Assembly: GCF_030295425.1 (NCBI RefSeq)
Contig: NZ_AP027081.1
Coordinates: 310,001-374,000 of the forward strand
Reading direction: 5' to 3'
Length of the DNA stretch: 64,000 nt
DNA from: Mesoterricola sediminis
Lineage (GTDB): Bacteria; Acidobacteriota; Holophagae; Holophagales; Holophagaceae
In this document: positions 19,581 through 29,127 of the stretch, piece after piece
Position numbering within the stretch: position 1 is the first letter of the stretch
Layout: every line of letters starts with the position of its first letter
Notes under the pieces: model-generated
Told to the model about the DNA's origin: nothing
Database searches by the model: none
The model's input: only the letters and a program-made list of their open reading frames with translations
Translations under genes and position numbers: made by a program

Positions 19581-19865
19581 ATGGCACGTTCGCTCAAGAA
19601 GGGTCCGTTCATTGATGGCCACCTCCAGAAGAAGGTGGAGGCCGCCCAGGCCGTCAACGACAAGCGCGTGATCAAGACCTGGTCCCGCCGCTCCACCGTC
19701 GTTCCGCAGATGATCGGCCTCACCATCGCCGTGCACAACGGCAACAAGTTCATCCCTGTCTACGTCACCGACAACATGGTGGGCCACAAGCTCGGGGAGT
19801 TCAGCCTGACCCGCACCTTCAGGGGCCACGCCGGCAAGTCCGACGCCAAGGCCAAGGGGAAGTAA
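19581..19865 (+). CDS. rpsS: 30S ribosomal protein S19
   Basis: The protein has 94 residues, starting [15 protein letters not shown], with [22 protein letters not shown] and [10 protein letters not shown]19 pairs with S13 in the 30S head near the A site. The ATG ten bases after rplB (TAGGAGG overlaps the stop codon) is the standard start; the frame is open further upstream inside rplB but without homology. Confidence 0.97.
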   Translation: MARSLKKGPFIDGHLQKKVEAAQAVNDKRVIKTWSRRSTVVPQMIGLTIAVHNGNKFIPVYVTDNMVGHKLGEFSLTRTFRGHAGKSDAKAKGK

Positions 19866-19866
19866 G

Positions 19867-20214
19867 ATGACGACCATCGTTTCCAGCGCCACCCTGCGCC
19901 ACCTCCGCGGCTCGGCCCAGAAGGCCCGGCTCGTGATCGACCTCATCCGCGGCAAGAAGGTCGGCGAGGCCCAGTGGATCCTCACCAGCACCAAGAAGTA
20001 CGCCGCCGGCTACATCAAGAAGATCGTGGATTCCGCCCTGGCCAACGCCATCGACAAGGATCCCGCCGTCAACCCCGACGAGCTGATCGTCAAGGCCTGC
20101 TTCGTGGACGAGGGCTTCCGCATGAAGCGCGTCCGCCCCGCCCCCATGGGCCGGGCCTACCGCGTGCAGAAGCGCACCTGCCACATCACTGTCCAGCTGG
20201 GCCGGGAGGAGTAG
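19867..20214 (+). CDS. rplV: 50S ribosomal protein L22
   Basis: A 115-residue L22. [17 protein letters not shown] is the usual N-terminal signature. [20 protein letters not shown] forms the beta-hairpin that lines the exit tunnel, where macrolide-resistance mutations arise. It begins one base after the rpsS stop. Confidence 0.97.
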   Translation: MTTIVSSATLRHLRGSAQKARLVIDLIRGKKVGEAQWILTSTKKYAAGYIKKIVDSALANAIDKDPAVNPDELIVKACFVDEGFRMKRVRPAPMGRAYRVQKRTCHITVQLGREE

Positions 20215-20217
20215 AAC

Positions 20218-20865
20218 ATGGGTCAGAAAGTCCATCCGTACGGCTTCCGCGTTGTCCACACCAAGGGCTGGCACTCCAAGTGGTTCAGCAAGCGTGAGTA
20301 CGCCACGCTTCTCCACGAGGACCTCAAGCTCCGCAAGGAGCTGAAGAAGCAGCTCCACGGCCTCAACGCCATGGTCTCCAAGATCGACATCGAGCGCGCC
20401 GCCGACAAGGTCACGGTCCGCATCTTCACCGCCCGCCCCGGCATCGTCATCGGCCGCAAGGGCGCCGAGATCGACAAGCTGCGCGAGGAGCTCCAGGCCA
20501 AGCTGAAGCGTCCCGTCAGCGTCGACATCCAGGAGATCAAGAAGCCCGAGATCGACGCCCAGCTCGTCGCCGAGGGCGTCGCCCAGCAGCTCGAGCGTCG
20601 CATCGCCTTCCGCCGCGCCATGCGCAAGGCGGAAGAAGCCGCGATCCGCTTCGGCGCCAAGGGCTTCAAGATCAAGGTCTCCGGCCGCCTGAACGGCGCC
20701 GAGATCGCCCGGACCGAGGATTACCTCTCCGGCCAGATGCCCCTGCAGACGATCCGGGCCAACGTTGACTACGGTTTCGCCGAAGCCAACACCACCTACG
20801 GCATCATCGGCGTCAAGGTGTGGGTGAACCTGCCCGACGCCCCCGTCGAAACCGTGAAGCGTTGA
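20218..20865 (+). CDS. rpsC: 30S ribosomal protein S3
   Basis: A 215-residue S3 starting [12 protein letters not shown]. The KH-type RNA-binding segment with [16 protein letters not shown] lies near residue 80. The C-terminal domain contains [13 protein letters not shown] and [11 protein letters not shown]3 guards the mRNA entry channel with S4 and S5. Slightly shorter than E. coli S3 (about 233), having a short tail. Confidence 0.97.
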   Translation: MGQKVHPYGFRVVHTKGWHSKWFSKREYATLLHEDLKLRKELKKQLHGLNAMVSKIDIERAADKVTVRIFTARPGIVIGRKGAEIDKLREELQAKLKRPVSVDIQEIKKPEIDAQLVAEGVAQQLERRIAFRRAMRKAEEAAIRFGAKGFKIKVSGRLNGAEIARTEDYLSGQMPLQTIRANVDYGFAEANTTYGIIGVKVWVNLPDAPVETVKR

Positions 20866-20875
20866 GGTTGCAGCC

Positions 20876-21295
20876 ATGTTGATGCCCAACAAAGTCAAGC
20901 ACCGCAAAGTCCAGAAGGGCCGCACCCGCGGCGTCGCGACGCGCGGCAACGAACTCTCCTTCGGCGATTACGGCCTGGTGGCCACCGAGCACTGCTGGCT
21001 GACCAACCGCCAGATCGAGGCCGCCCGTATCGCCATGACCCGCCACATCAAGCGCGGCGGCCGCATCTGGATCCGCATCTTCCCCGACCGGCCCACCACC
21101 AGCAAGCCGGCCGAGACCCGCATGGGTTCCGGCAAGGGTGCGCCCGATGGCTGGGTGGCCGTGATCCGTCCCGGCCGCGTCCTCTTCGAGATGGAGGGCG
21201 TGGATGAGCAGGTGGCCAAGGACGCCCTGCGCCTGGCCCAGATGAAGCTCTCCGTGGCCACCGAGTTCGTCTCCAGAACCCCCCCGGAAGAGTAG
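20876..21295 (+). CDS. rplP: 50S ribosomal protein L16
   Basis: A 139-residue L16 beginning [16 protein letters not shown], followed by [13 protein letters not shown] and [15 protein letters not shown]. It binds near the A-site tRNA and 23S helix 38. Length and start are canonical. Confidence 0.97.
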   Translation: MLMPNKVKHRKVQKGRTRGVATRGNELSFGDYGLVATEHCWLTNRQIEAARIAMTRHIKRGGRIWIRIFPDRPTTSKPAETRMGSGKGAPDGWVAVIRPGRVLFEMEGVDEQVAKDALRLAQMKLSVATEFVSRTPPEE

Positions 21296-21304
21296 AGGAT
21301 TGAG

Positions 21305-21508
21305 ATGAACAAGAAGAATCCTTTCAGCGAACTGGCCGCCAAGAGCATCGAGGAGCTGGCGCAGCTGGAGGCCGATCTGGCCGCCAAGCGTTTCACCCTC
21401 CGCTTCCAGCACGCCGTGGGTCAGGTGGAGAACACCGCCGAGATCCGCAAGACCCGCCGCGAACTCGCCCGGGTCAAGACCGCCCTCAAGACCAAGCTGG
21501 CCCAGTGA
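21305..21508 (+). CDS. rpmC: 50S ribosomal protein L29
   Basis: A 67-residue helical L29 ([20 protein letters not shown], then [17 protein letters not shown]). It sits at the tunnel exit near L23. Overall pattern and position between rplP and rpsQ are diagnostic. Confidence 0.95.
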   Translation: MNKKNPFSELAAKSIEELAQLEADLAAKRFTLRFQHAVGQVENTAEIRKTRRELARVKTALKTKLAQ

Positions 21509-21516
21509 GGTAGACC

Positions 21517-21774
21517 ATGAGCCTAGAACACAAGATGATTCGCAGCGGCGTGGTGGTCTCCAACAAGGCCGACAAGACCGTGGTGGTGAAGGTGGAGCGC
21601 AAGTTCCAGCACCCCCTGTATAGCCGGACCGTCAAGCAGACCACCAAGTTCATGGCCCACGACGAGAACAACACCTGCCAGATCGGCGATGTGGTCAAGA
21701 TCGTGGAGTCCCGTCCCCTTTCCAAGCGCAAGCGCTGGATGGTCCTCGAGATCACCCAGAAGGCTGGCGAGTAG
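21517..21774 (+). CDS. rpsQ: 30S ribosomal protein S17
   Basis: An 85-residue S17 with the OB-fold strings [19 protein letters not shown] and [16 protein letters not shown], and [11 protein letters not shown] at the C-terminus. It is a primary binder of the 16S 5' domain. It begins eight bases after rpmC. Confidence 0.96.
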   Translation: MSLEHKMIRSGVVVSNKADKTVVVKVERKFQHPLYSRTVKQTTKFMAHDENNTCQIGDVVKIVESRPLSKRKRWMVLEITQKAGE

Positions 21775-21783
21775 GAGCCATTT

Positions 21784-22152
21784 ATGATTCAGATGGGATC
21801 CATGCTCACCGTCGCCGACAATTCCGGCGCGAAGAAGATCTGCTGCATCCTGCCCCTCGGCGGCGGCGTCGGCAAGACCGCCCAGCTGGGCGACGTGATC
21901 ACCGCGTCCGTGAAGGAAGCCATCCCCGGCGGCACCGTCAAGAAGAAGGCTGTTGTCCAGGCGGTCATCGTCCGCCAGCGGAAGGCCTACCGCCGCAAGG
22001 ACGGTTCCTACATCCGCTTCGACGAGAACGCGGCCGTCATCATCAAGAAGGACGGCGAGCCGGTCGGCACCCGCGTGTTCGGCCCCGTCGCCCGCGAGCT
22101 CCGCGAGCGGAAGTACATGAAGATCGTTTCCCTCGCCCCTGAGGTGCTCTAA
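21784..22152 (+). CDS. rplN: 50S ribosomal protein L14
   Basis: A 122-residue L14 ([47 protein letters not shown]). L14 contributes to the intersubunit bridge and is the target of RsfS silencing factors in other bacteria. First gene of the classical spc group; its TAA overlaps the ATG of rplX by one base. Confidence 0.97.
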   Translation: MIQMGSMLTVADNSGAKKICCILPLGGGVGKTAQLGDVITASVKEAIPGGTVKKKAVVQAVIVRQRKAYRRKDGSYIRFDENAAVIIKKDGEPVGTRVFGPVARELRERKYMKIVSLAPEVL

Positions 22153-22427
22153 TGGACAAGCCGACCAAGATGAAGCTCAAGAAGGGTGACGACGTCATCG
22201 TCATCGCCGGCAAGGAAAAGGGCAAGCGCGGCCAGGTCGCCAAGGTCCAGCCCTCCGCCAACAAGGTGGTGGTCACCGGCCTGAACCTGATCAAGAAGGC
22301 CACCAAGCCCAACCAGCAGACCGGTGAAGGCGGCGGCATCGTGACGAAGGAGGCTCCCATCCACGCCTCCAACGTCATGCTGGTCGACCCCAAGACCCAG
22401 AAGCCCACCCGCAAGCGGGCCGAGTAA
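22152..22427 (+). CDS. rplX: 50S ribosomal protein L24
   Basis: A 91-residue L24 with the KOW motif [18 protein letters not shown], followed by [20 protein letters not shown]. It is an assembly initiator for 50S. It is shorter than E. coli L24 (about 104). The next gene starts only after an unusual 207-base gap. Confidence 0.96.
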   Translation: MDKPTKMKLKKGDDVIVIAGKEKGKRGQVAKVQPSANKVVVTGLNLIKKATKPNQQTGEGGGIVTKEAPIHASNVMLVDPKTQKPTRKRAE

Positions 22428-22471
22428 GCTATTTCCTGTTCCGTTCTCGAACGTTTGTGAGAGAATGACCC

Positions 22472-22499
22472 TTCCGCCGATGGATCCCCATCGGCGGAA
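22472..22499. promoter_or_regulatory. Perfect 12-bp hairpin in the rplX-rplE gap
   Basis: TTCCGCCGATGG and CCATCGGCGGAA form an uninterrupted 12-bp stem with the four-base loop ATCC. It starts 45 bases after the rplX stop. No T-run follows, so a simple terminator is unlikely on the plus strand. In E. coli the spc operon is controlled by S8 binding mRNA at the rplX-rplE boundary; this structure lies at the same gene boundary, but no S8-site match was verified. Confidence 0.5.
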
Positions 22500-22634
22500 T
22501 TCCGGTGCGGACGTCGTCCCGCCGGATCGTTGACAACCGAGGTTGGAAGGAAAACGGGCCGGACCGCCGGACCCAAGCCCTTCCGCCCTCCCGAACCCTG
22601 GGGGCGTAGTCGCCCCCCGGAAATGGAGGAAAGC

Positions 22635-23189
22635 ATGCCTAACGCTGCGGATCCCCGCACCAAGGCCCGCTACCAGTCCGAAGTGGCTGGCAAGCTCAAG
22701 GAGGAGTTCGGCTACACCTCTGCCATGCAGGTGCCCCGACTCCAGAAGATCGTCATCAACATGGGCGTCGGCGACGCCATCCAGAACATCAAGGTCCTGG
22801 ACACCGCCGTCGACGAACTGACCGCCATCGCCGGTCAGAAGGCCGTGGTCCGCAAGGCCAAGAAGAGCGTCGCCCAGTTCAAGCTGCGCGCCGGGATGCC
22901 CATCGCCTGCATGGTCACCCTCCGCGGCAACCGGATGTGGGAGTTCTTCGACCGGCTGACGTCCCTTTCCCTCCCCCGCGTCCGCGATTTCCGCGGCGTG
23001 CCCACCAAGAGCTTCGACGGCCGGGGCAACTACACCCTGGGCCTCAAGGACCAGCTGATCTTCCAGGAGATCGACTACAGCAAGGTCGAGAAGCTGAAGG
23101 GCATGAACATCACCTTCGTCACGTCCGCTCCCACGGACGCTGAAGCCCGCGCGCTGCTTGCCCACCTGGGCATGCCTTTCCGGAAATAG
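22635..23189 (+). CDS. rplE: 50S ribosomal protein L5
   Basis: A 184-residue L5 ([56 protein letters not shown]). L5 binds 5S rRNA and contacts the P-site tRNA. The ATG seven bases from GGAGGA is preferred; upstream in-frame starts lie in the non-coding gap and lack homology. Confidence 0.97.
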   Translation: MPNAADPRTKARYQSEVAGKLKEEFGYTSAMQVPRLQKIVINMGVGDAIQNIKVLDTAVDELTAIAGQKAVVRKAKKSVAQFKLRAGMPIACMVTLRGNRMWEFFDRLTSLSLPRVRDFRGVPTKSFDGRGNYTLGLKDQLIFQEIDYSKVEKLKGMNITFVTSAPTDAEARALLAHLGMPFRK

Positions 23190-23197
23190 GAGCGACC

Positions 23198-23383
23198 ATG
23201 GCAAGCACGAACAAGATCCACAAGGACAGCGTCAAGCCCAAGTTTTCCACCCAGCACCGGAACCGCTGCAAGTGCTGCGGCCGTCCCCGGGGCTACATGA
23301 GGAAGTTCGAACTGTGCCGCCTGTGCTTCCGCAAGCACGCGCTGGCCGGTGAGCTTCCCGGCGTCCAGAAGTCCAGCTGGTAA
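23198..23383 (+). CDS. rpsN: 30S ribosomal protein S14, zinc-binding type Z
   Basis: A 61-residue S14 of the short, zinc-binding class. Cys24, Cys27, Cys40 and Cys43 form the site ([20 protein letters not shown]), and it ends GVQKSSW. Typical zinc-free S14 is about 100 residues. S14 is in the 30S head with S3 and S10. It sits eight bases after rplE. Confidence 0.97.
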   Translation: MASTNKIHKDSVKPKFSTQHRNRCKCCGRPRGYMRKFELCRLCFRKHALAGELPGVQKSSW

Positions 23384-23394
23384 CAGAGGAAACC

Positions 23395-23790
23395 ATGAAC
23401 ACCGATCCGATCGCAGATTACCTCACCCGCATCCGCAACGGGATCATGGCCGGCCACGACGCCGTCGTCATCCCCGCCAGCAAGATGAAGGACCGCCTTT
23501 CCGCCATCCTGAAGCAGGAAGGCTACATTCACGGCTACAAGGCCGTGGAGCACGAGGGCCGGAACTACCTCATCGTCAACCTGAAGTACGTGAAGAACGG
23601 CGAGTCCGTCATCCACGGCCTCAAGCGCGTCTCCACCCCCGGCCTGCGCGTCTACGCCGGCGCCAAGGAGATCCCCGAGGTCCAGGGCGGCCTCGGCATC
23701 GCCATCCTCACCACCCCGAAGGGCCTGCTGACCGGCAAGGATGCCCGGAAGCAGAACCTGGGCGGTGAAGTCCTGGCCCACGTCTGGTAG
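23395..23790 (+). CDS. rpsH: 30S ribosomal protein S8
   Basis: A 131-residue S8 (DPIADYLTRIRNGIMAGH; VISTPGLR-like segment KRVSTPGLRVYAG; LGIAILTTPKGLLT). S8 organises the 16S central domain and in E. coli represses its own operon. The 11-base spacer upstream carries GAGG. Confidence 0.97.
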   Translation: MNTDPIADYLTRIRNGIMAGHDAVVIPASKMKDRLSAILKQEGYIHGYKAVEHEGRNYLIVNLKYVKNGESVIHGLKRVSTPGLRVYAGAKEIPEVQGGLGIAILTTPKGLLTGKDARKQNLGGEVLAHVW

Positions 23791-23824
23791 CACGCGAACC
23801 TCAACCCATTCCAAGGAAACCACC

Positions 23825-24361
23825 ATGTCTCGCATCGGAAAGAAGCCAGTGGCACTGCCGAAAGGCGTGAAAGTGACCGTCCACGGGGCTGAGGCCGTCG
23901 TCGAAGGCGCCAAGGGCACCCTGAACTGCCCCATCCCGCAGGGGATCACCCTCGACGTCCAGGCCGATTCCATCAACCTCACCCGCCAGGATGACCAGCC
24001 CCAGAGCCGCGCCTACCACGGCCTGACCCGGGCCCTCCTGAACAACGCCGTCCAGGGCGTGACCAGCGGCTGGAAGAAGGAACTCGACATCGTCGGCGTC
24101 GGCTACAAGGCCGCCATGGAGGGCGAAGCCCTCCGCCTCGACCTCGGCTACAGCCACCCCATCAACTACGTGGCCCCCCAGGGCATCTCCATCGCCGTGG
24201 AGAAGAACACCCACCTGATCGTCACCGGCATCGACCGGCAGCTGGTCGGGCAGGTGGCCGCCGACATCCGGAAGTTCCGCAAGCCCGAGCCCTACAAGGG
24301 CAAGGGTGTCCAGTACACGGGCGAAGTCATCCGCCGCAAGGCCGGCAAGACCGGGAAGTAG
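23825..24361 (+). CDS. rplF: 50S ribosomal protein L6
   Basis: A 178-residue L6 starting MSRIGKKPVALPKGVKV, with GVGYKAAMEGEALRLDLGYSH-type second repeat and RKPEPYKGKGVQYTGEVIRR near the C-terminus. It binds near the factor-binding centre. The ATG is set by the conserved start 34 bases after rpsH; the frame is open earlier without homology. Confidence 0.97.
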   Translation: MSRIGKKPVALPKGVKVTVHGAEAVVEGAKGTLNCPIPQGITLDVQADSINLTRQDDQPQSRAYHGLTRALLNNAVQGVTSGWKKELDIVGVGYKAAMEGEALRLDLGYSHPINYVAPQGISIAVEKNTHLIVTGIDRQLVGQVAADIRKFRKPEPYKGKGVQYTGEVIRRKAGKTGK

Positions 24362-24370
24362 GGAGCAACC

Positions 24371-24727
24371 ATGGCCAACGATCTCGCACGCCAGAAGACC
24401 AAGGCTCGGATCCGCGGGAAGGTGTCCGGCACCCCGGAGCGCCCCCGCCTCACGATCTTCAAGAGCCTCAAGCGCATCTACGTCCAGGCCGTGGACGACA
24501 CCCAGGGTGTCACCTTGGCCGCCGCCTCCTCCCTCGAGAAGGGTCTCAAGGAGACCCTGAAGAGCGGCTCCAACATCGCCGCGGCCAAGGCCGTGGGCGA
24601 GTCGATCGCCGCCCGTCTCAAGGAGAAGGGCATCACCGCTGTGGTCTTCGACCGCAACGGCTACGTCTACCACGGCCGCGTCAAGGCGCTGGCCGAATCC
24701 GCCCGGGCTGCCGGGCTCCAGTTCTAG
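24371..24727 (+). CDS. rplR: 50S ribosomal protein L18
   Basis: A 118-residue L18 ([56 protein letters not shown]). It binds 5S rRNA with L5 and L25. Length and order in the spc group are canonical. Confidence 0.97.
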   Translation: MANDLARQKTKARIRGKVSGTPERPRLTIFKSLKRIYVQAVDDTQGVTLAAASSLEKGLKETLKSGSNIAAAKAVGESIAARLKEKGITAVVFDRNGYVYHGRVKALAESARAAGLQF

Positions 24728-24740
24728 GAGGGTGAGGACA

Positions 24741-25265
24741 ATGGCTTACAACGCACCCGAAACCAAGCCCGCCTCCCAGGACGCCCAGCAGGGCGAGTTC
24801 AAGGACCAGGTCATCTATGTCGGCCGCGTCACCAAGGTCGTGAAGGGCGGCAAGAACTTCTCGTTCAGCGCCCTGGTCGTCGTCGGCGACGGCGCCGGCA
24901 AGGTCGGCTACGGCCTCGGCAAGGCCCTCGAAGTCCCCTCCGCCATCAAGAAGGGCATCGAGAGCGCCAAGCGCAACATGATCAAGGTCCCGGTCTCCCC
25001 CAACGGGAGCCTGCCGCACCCCATCACCGGCCGCTTCGGCTCCGGCTCCGTGCTGATGAAGCCCGCCCCCGAGGGCACCGGCATCATCGCGGGCGCCGCC
25101 GTCCGCGCCATCATGGAAGCCGCCGGCATCAACAACGTGCTCACCAAGAGCCTCGGTTCCTCCAACCCCCACAACGTGGTCCGCGCCACGTTCGACGGGT
25201 TCAAGAACCTCATGGATCCCTACACGGTCATGAACAACCGTGGTCTGGATCAGGCGGAGGCCTAA
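24741..25265 (+). CDS. rpsE: 30S ribosomal protein S5
   Basis: A 174-residue S5. It has the N-terminal double-stranded RNA-binding domain ([20 protein letters not shown]) and [21 protein letters not shown]5 affects fidelity and helicase activity at the mRNA entry. The ATG follows GGAGGGTGAGG; rpmD follows with no intervening base. Confidence 0.97.
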   Translation: MAYNAPETKPASQDAQQGEFKDQVIYVGRVTKVVKGGKNFSFSALVVVGDGAGKVGYGLGKALEVPSAIKKGIESAKRNMIKVPVSPNGSLPHPITGRFGSGSVLMKPAPEGTGIIAGAAVRAIMEAAGINNVLTKSLGSSNPHNVVRATFDGFKNLMDPYTVMNNRGLDQAEA

Positions 25266-25463
25266 ATGTCGCAGCTCATCGGAAAGCAGGTCATCCTGAC
25301 CCTCAAGCGCTCCACCATCTGCACCGTGCCCAAGCACCGCGCCTTCGTCCAGACCCTGGGCCTGAAGAAGGTCGGGGAGACCCGGGAGTGCGAGTACACG
25401 CCGAATGTGCATGGCATCGTCAAGCGCATTCCCTACCTCATCGACGTCACGGTGAAGGGGTAA
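25266..25463 (+). CDS. rpmD: 50S ribosomal protein L30
   Basis: A 65-residue L30 (LTLKRSTICTVPKHRAFVQT; LGLKKVGET). The first base follows the rpsE stop directly, so translation is likely coupled. Its TVP-like core and place between rpsE and rplO support the call. Confidence 0.95.
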   Translation: MSQLIGKQVILTLKRSTICTVPKHRAFVQTLGLKKVGETRECEYTPNVHGIVKRIPYLIDVTVKG

Positions 25464-25467
25464 GACC

Positions 25468-25935
25468 ATGAAACTGAACGAACTCCGTCCCGCTGAAGGC
25501 GCGGTCAAGGACCGCAAGCGCGTCGGCCGCGGCAAGGGCTCCGGCAACGGCAAGACCGCCGCTCGCGGCGAAAAGGGCCAGAAGAGCCGCCGCGGCTACA
25601 GCCGCCAGCGCGGCTTCGAAGGCGGCCAGATGCCCCTCCACCGCCGCCTCCCCAAGCGCGGTTTCACCAACGTCCACGCGATCAAGCTGCAGGAACTGGG
25701 CCTGGACTTCCTCTCCGCGAACTACGCCGAGGGCGAGGTCGTGTGCCTGGAGTCCCTGCGCGACAAGAACCTGGCCGAGCCCAAGGTCGGCGGCATCGTC
25801 GTCCTCAAGCGCGGCGAGCTGACTGTTAAGCTGACGGTCGTCGCCGACCGGGTCACCAAGGGTGCCCGTGAAGCGATCCTGGCCCTTGGCGGCACCATCC
25901 AGGAGCCCCCCTGCGCCAAGCCGGCGGCTGAGTAA
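25468..25935 (+). CDS. rplO: 50S ribosomal protein L15
   Basis: A 155-residue L15 beginning MKLNELRPAEGAVKDRKRVG, with the Gly/Arg-rich extension GRGKGSGNGKTAARGEKGQ, and GFEGGQMPLHRRLPKRGFTN. It is a late 50S assembly protein. secY starts 21 bases later. Confidence 0.97.
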   Translation: MKLNELRPAEGAVKDRKRVGRGKGSGNGKTAARGEKGQKSRRGYSRQRGFEGGQMPLHRRLPKRGFTNVHAIKLQELGLDFLSANYAEGEVVCLESLRDKNLAEPKVGGIVVLKRGELTVKLTVVADRVTKGAREAILALGGTIQEPPCAKPAAE

Positions 25936-25956
25936 CGAGCCTAGGACACGAAAAGC

Positions 25957-27300
25957 ATGGAAAAGCTCCGTCAGTTGTTCTCCAACCCCGAACTTCGCAA
26001 GCGGCTCCTGTTCACCCTGGGGCTGCTGGTGATCTACCGGCTCGGGGTCCACGTCTCGGTGCCCGGCGTCAACGCCGAGGCCCTGGCCAAGAACCTGGGG
26101 AAGGCGGGGGACCTGCTGAACGTGGTCGACCTGTTCTCGGGCGGCGCCTTCAAGAAGTTCTCGGTGTTCGCCCTGGGCATCACCCCCTACATCACGGCCT
26201 CCATCGTGCTTCAGCTGATGGGGGCCGTGGTGCCCACCCTCGAGAACCTCCAGAAGAAGGAGGGCGAGGCGGGGCGCCAGAAGATCAACCAGTGGACCCG
26301 CTACCTCACGGTCGGCCTGGCCTTCATCCAGGGCTTCGGCATCGCCTCCCTGGCCCAGAGCCTGGGACCTGACGTCGTGATCAACCCGGGCATGGGCTTC
26401 AAGCTCCTGTGCGCCTGGACGCTGGCCACCGGCACGATCTTCGTGATGTGGATCGGCGAACAGATCACCGACCGCGGCGTGGGCAACGGGATTTCCCTCC
26501 TCATCTTCGCCGGCATCGTGGCGGGGCTGCCCAAGGCCCTCGAGACCATCGGGACCATGTTCACCGCGTCCCTCAAGAACGCGGGCAACGTGGCGCCTCC
26601 GGGCGTGTTCATCCTCCTGGTGGCCGGCATGGCCGTCGTCGTCCTCGCCGTCGTCCTGGTGGAGAACGCCTACCGGAACATCCCCATCCACTACGCCCGC
26701 CGGGTGGACTCCTCCCGGATGGCCAGCCAGCGCAGCTCGTACCTGCCCCTGAAGGTGAACACCGCCGGCGTCATGCCCGTGATCTTCGCCTCCTCGGTCA
26801 TCTTCTTCCCCGCCACCATCGCCCAGTTCACCCACTGGGAGTGGCTGGCCAAGGCCTCGAGCTACGTCAGCCCCCAGAGCCACTTCTGGACCTACACCCC
26901 GATCTTCGTGGGCGTGGTGATCTTCTTCGCGTTCTTCTACACCTCCATCGTCTTCAACCCCGACGAGACCGCCGAGAACATGAAGCGGTCCGGCGGCTAC
27001 ATTCCCGGCATCCGGCCGGGCAAGGAGACGAGCGTCTACATGGACAGCATCCTGTCCAAGCTCACCTTCGCCGGCGCGGTCTACCTCGCCGTGATCTCCA
27101 TCGTCCCCCTGATCATCACCAACAGCATGCCGGGCCTGAACTTCTACTTCGGCGGCACCTCCCTCCTCATCGTCGTGGGCGTGGCCATGGACACCGTGGC
27201 CCAGCTCGAGAGCTACCAGGTCATGCGTCGCTATGACGGCTTCCTGGAGAAGGGCAGGATCCGCGGGGGCCGGCTGGCCAAGGGAGGGGCGCGGTCATGA
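25957..27300 (+). CDS. secY: Protein translocase subunit SecY
   Basis: A 447-residue polytopic membrane protein with about ten transmembrane helices. Conserved signatures include GVNAEALAKN, ALGITPYITASIVLQL, RYLTVGLAFIQGFG, the cytosolic loop with RRVDSSRMASQRSSYLPLK, and MKRSGGYIPGIRPG. SecY forms the protein-conducting pore with SecE and SecG and works with SecA or ribosomes. Its stop overlaps the adk start (ATGA), so the two are probably coupled. Confidence 0.98.
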   Translation: MEKLRQLFSNPELRKRLLFTLGLLVIYRLGVHVSVPGVNAEALAKNLGKAGDLLNVVDLFSGGAFKKFSVFALGITPYITASIVLQLMGAVVPTLENLQKKEGEAGRQKINQWTRYLTVGLAFIQGFGIASLAQSLGPDVVINPGMGFKLLCAWTLATGTIFVMWIGEQITDRGVGNGISLLIFAGIVAGLPKALETIGTMFTASLKNAGNVAPPGVFILLVAGMAVVVLAVVLVENAYRNIPIHYARRVDSSRMASQRSSYLPLKVNTAGVMPVIFASSVIFFPATIAQFTHWEWLAKASSYVSPQSHFWTYTPIFVGVVIFFAFFYTSIVFNPDETAENMKRSGGYIPGIRPGKETSVYMDSILSKLTFAGAVYLAVISIVPLIITNSMPGLNFYFGGTSLLIVVGVAMDTVAQLESYQVMRRYDGFLEKGRIRGGRLAKGGARS

Positions 27301-27950
27301 AGGTTCACATTCTCCTCGGCGCCCCCGGTTGCGGCAAGGGGACCCAGGCCAAGCGCCTGGTCGCCAAAATGTCTTTGATTCACCTGTCTACGGGTGATAT
27401 TCTGAGAGATGCCGTCTCGAAAGGGACGGAAATCGGCCTTCGGGCCAAGGCCATCATGGCCTCTGGCAAACTTGTGGACGACGACACGGTCAACGGTCTT
27501 GTTTTCGCGCGGCTGCAGAACGAAACCGGCGACGTGCTGTTCGATGGTTATCCACGCACCCTAGCTCAGGCTGAAGCCCTGGAGACCTTCCTCTCCAACC
27601 GGGGTCTCAGCCTTGGATACGTGATAGACATCCATGTCCCCGAGCACGCCCTCGAAGCGCGGGTGGTAGGCCGCAGGGTTTGCAGCAATAACGATTGCGG
27701 CGCCATCTACCACCTGGAGACAAGACCCCCCCTGAAGGAAGGCGTCTGCGACGTCTGCGGAAGTCCCCTGAAGCACCGGGCTGACGACTGCAGCGAGGCC
27801 TTCAGGTCCCGGATGGCGGAATTCAACACCACGTTCCAGCCCCTCCAGGCCCACTACAAGGGAACGACCCACTACCGCTCCGTGGACGGCCTCCGTTCGC
27901 CGGACGAGATCCACGGGACCATCCTCGACCTATTCCGGGAGCAGCATTGA
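27297..27950 (+). CDS. adk: Adenylate kinase with zinc-type LID
   Basis: A 217-residue AMP kinase. The P-loop [10 protein letters not shown] is at 8-17, [14 protein letters not shown] binds AMP, and [11 protein letters not shown] follows. The LID carries Cys129, Cys134, Cys151 and Cys154, the four-Cys zinc site of Gram-positive-type enzymes. It interconverts ATP + AMP and 2 ADP. Codon use and base composition in its first two thirds are visibly less GC- and C-ending-rich than the flanking ribosomal genes. It overlaps secY and infA. Confidence 0.97.
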   Translation: MKVHILLGAPGCGKGTQAKRLVAKMSLIHLSTGDILRDAVSKGTEIGLRAKAIMASGKLVDDDTVNGLVFARLQNETGDVLFDGYPRTLAQAEALETFLSNRGLSLGYVIDIHVPEHALEARVVGRRVCSNNDCGAIYHLETRPPLKEGVCDVCGSPLKHRADDCSEAFRSRMAEFNTTFQPLQAHYKGTTHYRSVDGLRSPDEIHGTILDLFREQH

Positions 27951-28165
27951 GCAAAGAAGAAGCCATTGAGCTCGAAGCCACAGTGGTGGAGTCCTTGCCG
28001 AACGCCGTCTTCCGGGTGGAGCTCGAGAACAAGCACCAGGTCCTTGCCCACATCAGTGGCAAGATGCGGAAGAACTTCATCCGCATCCTCCCGGGGGACC
28101 GGGTCCTGGTGGAGGTCACGCCCTACGATCTGACCCGCGGACGCATCATCTACCGATTCAAGTAA
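27947..28165 (+). CDS. infA: Translation initiation factor IF-1
   Basis: A 72-residue S1/OB-fold protein ([51 protein letters not shown]), the exact standard length. It blocks the 30S A site during initiation. The start is TTG, overlapping the adk stop as TTGA; no ATG or GTG in frame would keep the conserved N-terminus. The rare start and overlap suggest translation coupled to adk. Confidence 0.95.
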   Translation: MSKEEAIELEATVVESLPNAVFRVELENKHQVLAHISGKMRKNFIRILPGDRVLVEVTPYDLTRGRIIYRFK

Positions 28166-28192
28166 CCCGAACGTAAACCCTGGGGGAAACCC

Positions 28193-28309
28193 ATGAAAGT
28201 CAGGCCGTCTATCAAGAAGCTGTGCGAGCACTGCAAGGTGGTCCGCCGGGAAGGCATCAACCGGATCATCTGCAAGAAGAATCCCAAGCACAAGCAGCGC
28301 CAAGGCTAA
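28193..28309 (+). CDS. rpmJ: 50S ribosomal protein L36 (zinc type)
   Basis: A 38-residue protein, [19 protein letters not shown] at the start and ending KHKQRQG. Cys11, Cys14, Cys27 and His33 form the zinc knuckle of the C+ form. L36 is the smallest 50S protein, near the peptidyl-transferase region. It sits in its usual place between infA and rpsM; GGGGG lies about six bases upstream. Confidence 0.96.
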   Translation: MKVRPSIKKLCEHCKVVRREGINRIICKKNPKHKQRQG

Positions 28310-28318
28310 GGAGCAAGC

Positions 28319-28687
28319 ATGGCACGCATCGCAGGTATCGATCTGCCCATCGCCAAGCGCATCGAGATCGCGCTCACCTACATCTACGGCATCGGGCGCC
28401 CCAAGGCGCAGAGCATCCTGACCCGGGCCAAGGTGGACTTCTCCACCAAGGTGCGGGACCTCACCGAGGACGAGATCGGTCGCATCCGCCGCGTCATCAC
28501 CGCCGAGGAGACCGTGGAGGGTGACCTCCGCAAGAACATCGGCATGGACATCAAGCGTCTCATGGACATCGGCTGCTACCGGGGCCTCCGGCACCGCAAG
28601 GGCCTGCCCGTCCGTGGACAGCGCACGCACACCAACGCGCGGACCCGCAAGGGCAAGCGCAAGACCGTGGCCGGCAAGAAGAAGTAA
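28319..28687 (+). CDS. rpsM: 30S ribosomal protein S13
   Basis: A 122-residue S13 ([54 protein letters not shown]). The basic tail reaches toward the P-site tRNA. It opens the alpha-operon part, nine bases after rpmJ. Confidence 0.97.
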   Translation: MARIAGIDLPIAKRIEIALTYIYGIGRPKAQSILTRAKVDFSTKVRDLTEDEIGRIRRVITAEETVEGDLRKNIGMDIKRLMDIGCYRGLRHRKGLPVRGQRTHTNARTRKGKRKTVAGKKK

Positions 28688-28701
28688 GTTGAGGAACTGA
28701 C

Positions 28702-29109
28702 ATGGCAAAGACCCAGTCCAAGACCGCCGGCAAGAAGGTGGTCAAGAAGAAGGAAAAGAAGAACGTACCCCACGGCGTGGCGCACATCCAGGCCTCGTTC
28801 AACAACACGATCATCTCCATCTCCGACCCCATGGGGAACATGCTGAGCTGGGCTTCCAGCGGCAACCAGAACTTCCGGGGCACCCGGAAGGGCACGCCGT
28901 TCGCCGCCCAGATCGCCGCCGGGGTGGCCGCCGAGGCCGCCAAGGAGCAGGGCATCCGCAGCGTGGATGTCCGCGTGAAGGGCCCCGGCGCCGGCCGTGA
29001 GAGCGCGATCCGCGCCCTCAACGCCGCTGGCATTTCCGTGACGAGCATCCGCGACGTCACCCCCATCCCCCACAACGGCTGCCGGCCTCCCAAGCGGCGC
29101 CGGGTTTAA
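28702..29109 (+). CDS. rpsK: 30S ribosomal protein S11
   Basis: A 135-residue S11 with a basic N-terminal extension ([15 protein letters not shown]), then [19 protein letters not shown] and the C-terminal [18 protein letters not shown]11 shapes the mRNA exit channel on the platform with S7 and S18. Confidence 0.97.
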   Translation: MAKTQSKTAGKKVVKKKEKKNVPHGVAHIQASFNNTIISISDPMGNMLSWASSGNQNFRGTRKGTPFAAQIAAGVAAEAAKEQGIRSVDVRVKGPGAGRESAIRALNAAGISVTSIRDVTPIPHNGCRPPKRRRV

Positions 29110-29127
29110 GAGAGGAGGAAGAGAAAC

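Noticed and set aside
22530-22535. A perfect TTGACA before rplE
   Set aside because: At 16-18 bases downstream there is only GC-rich sequence with no acceptable -10 box, so a promoter is not supported.
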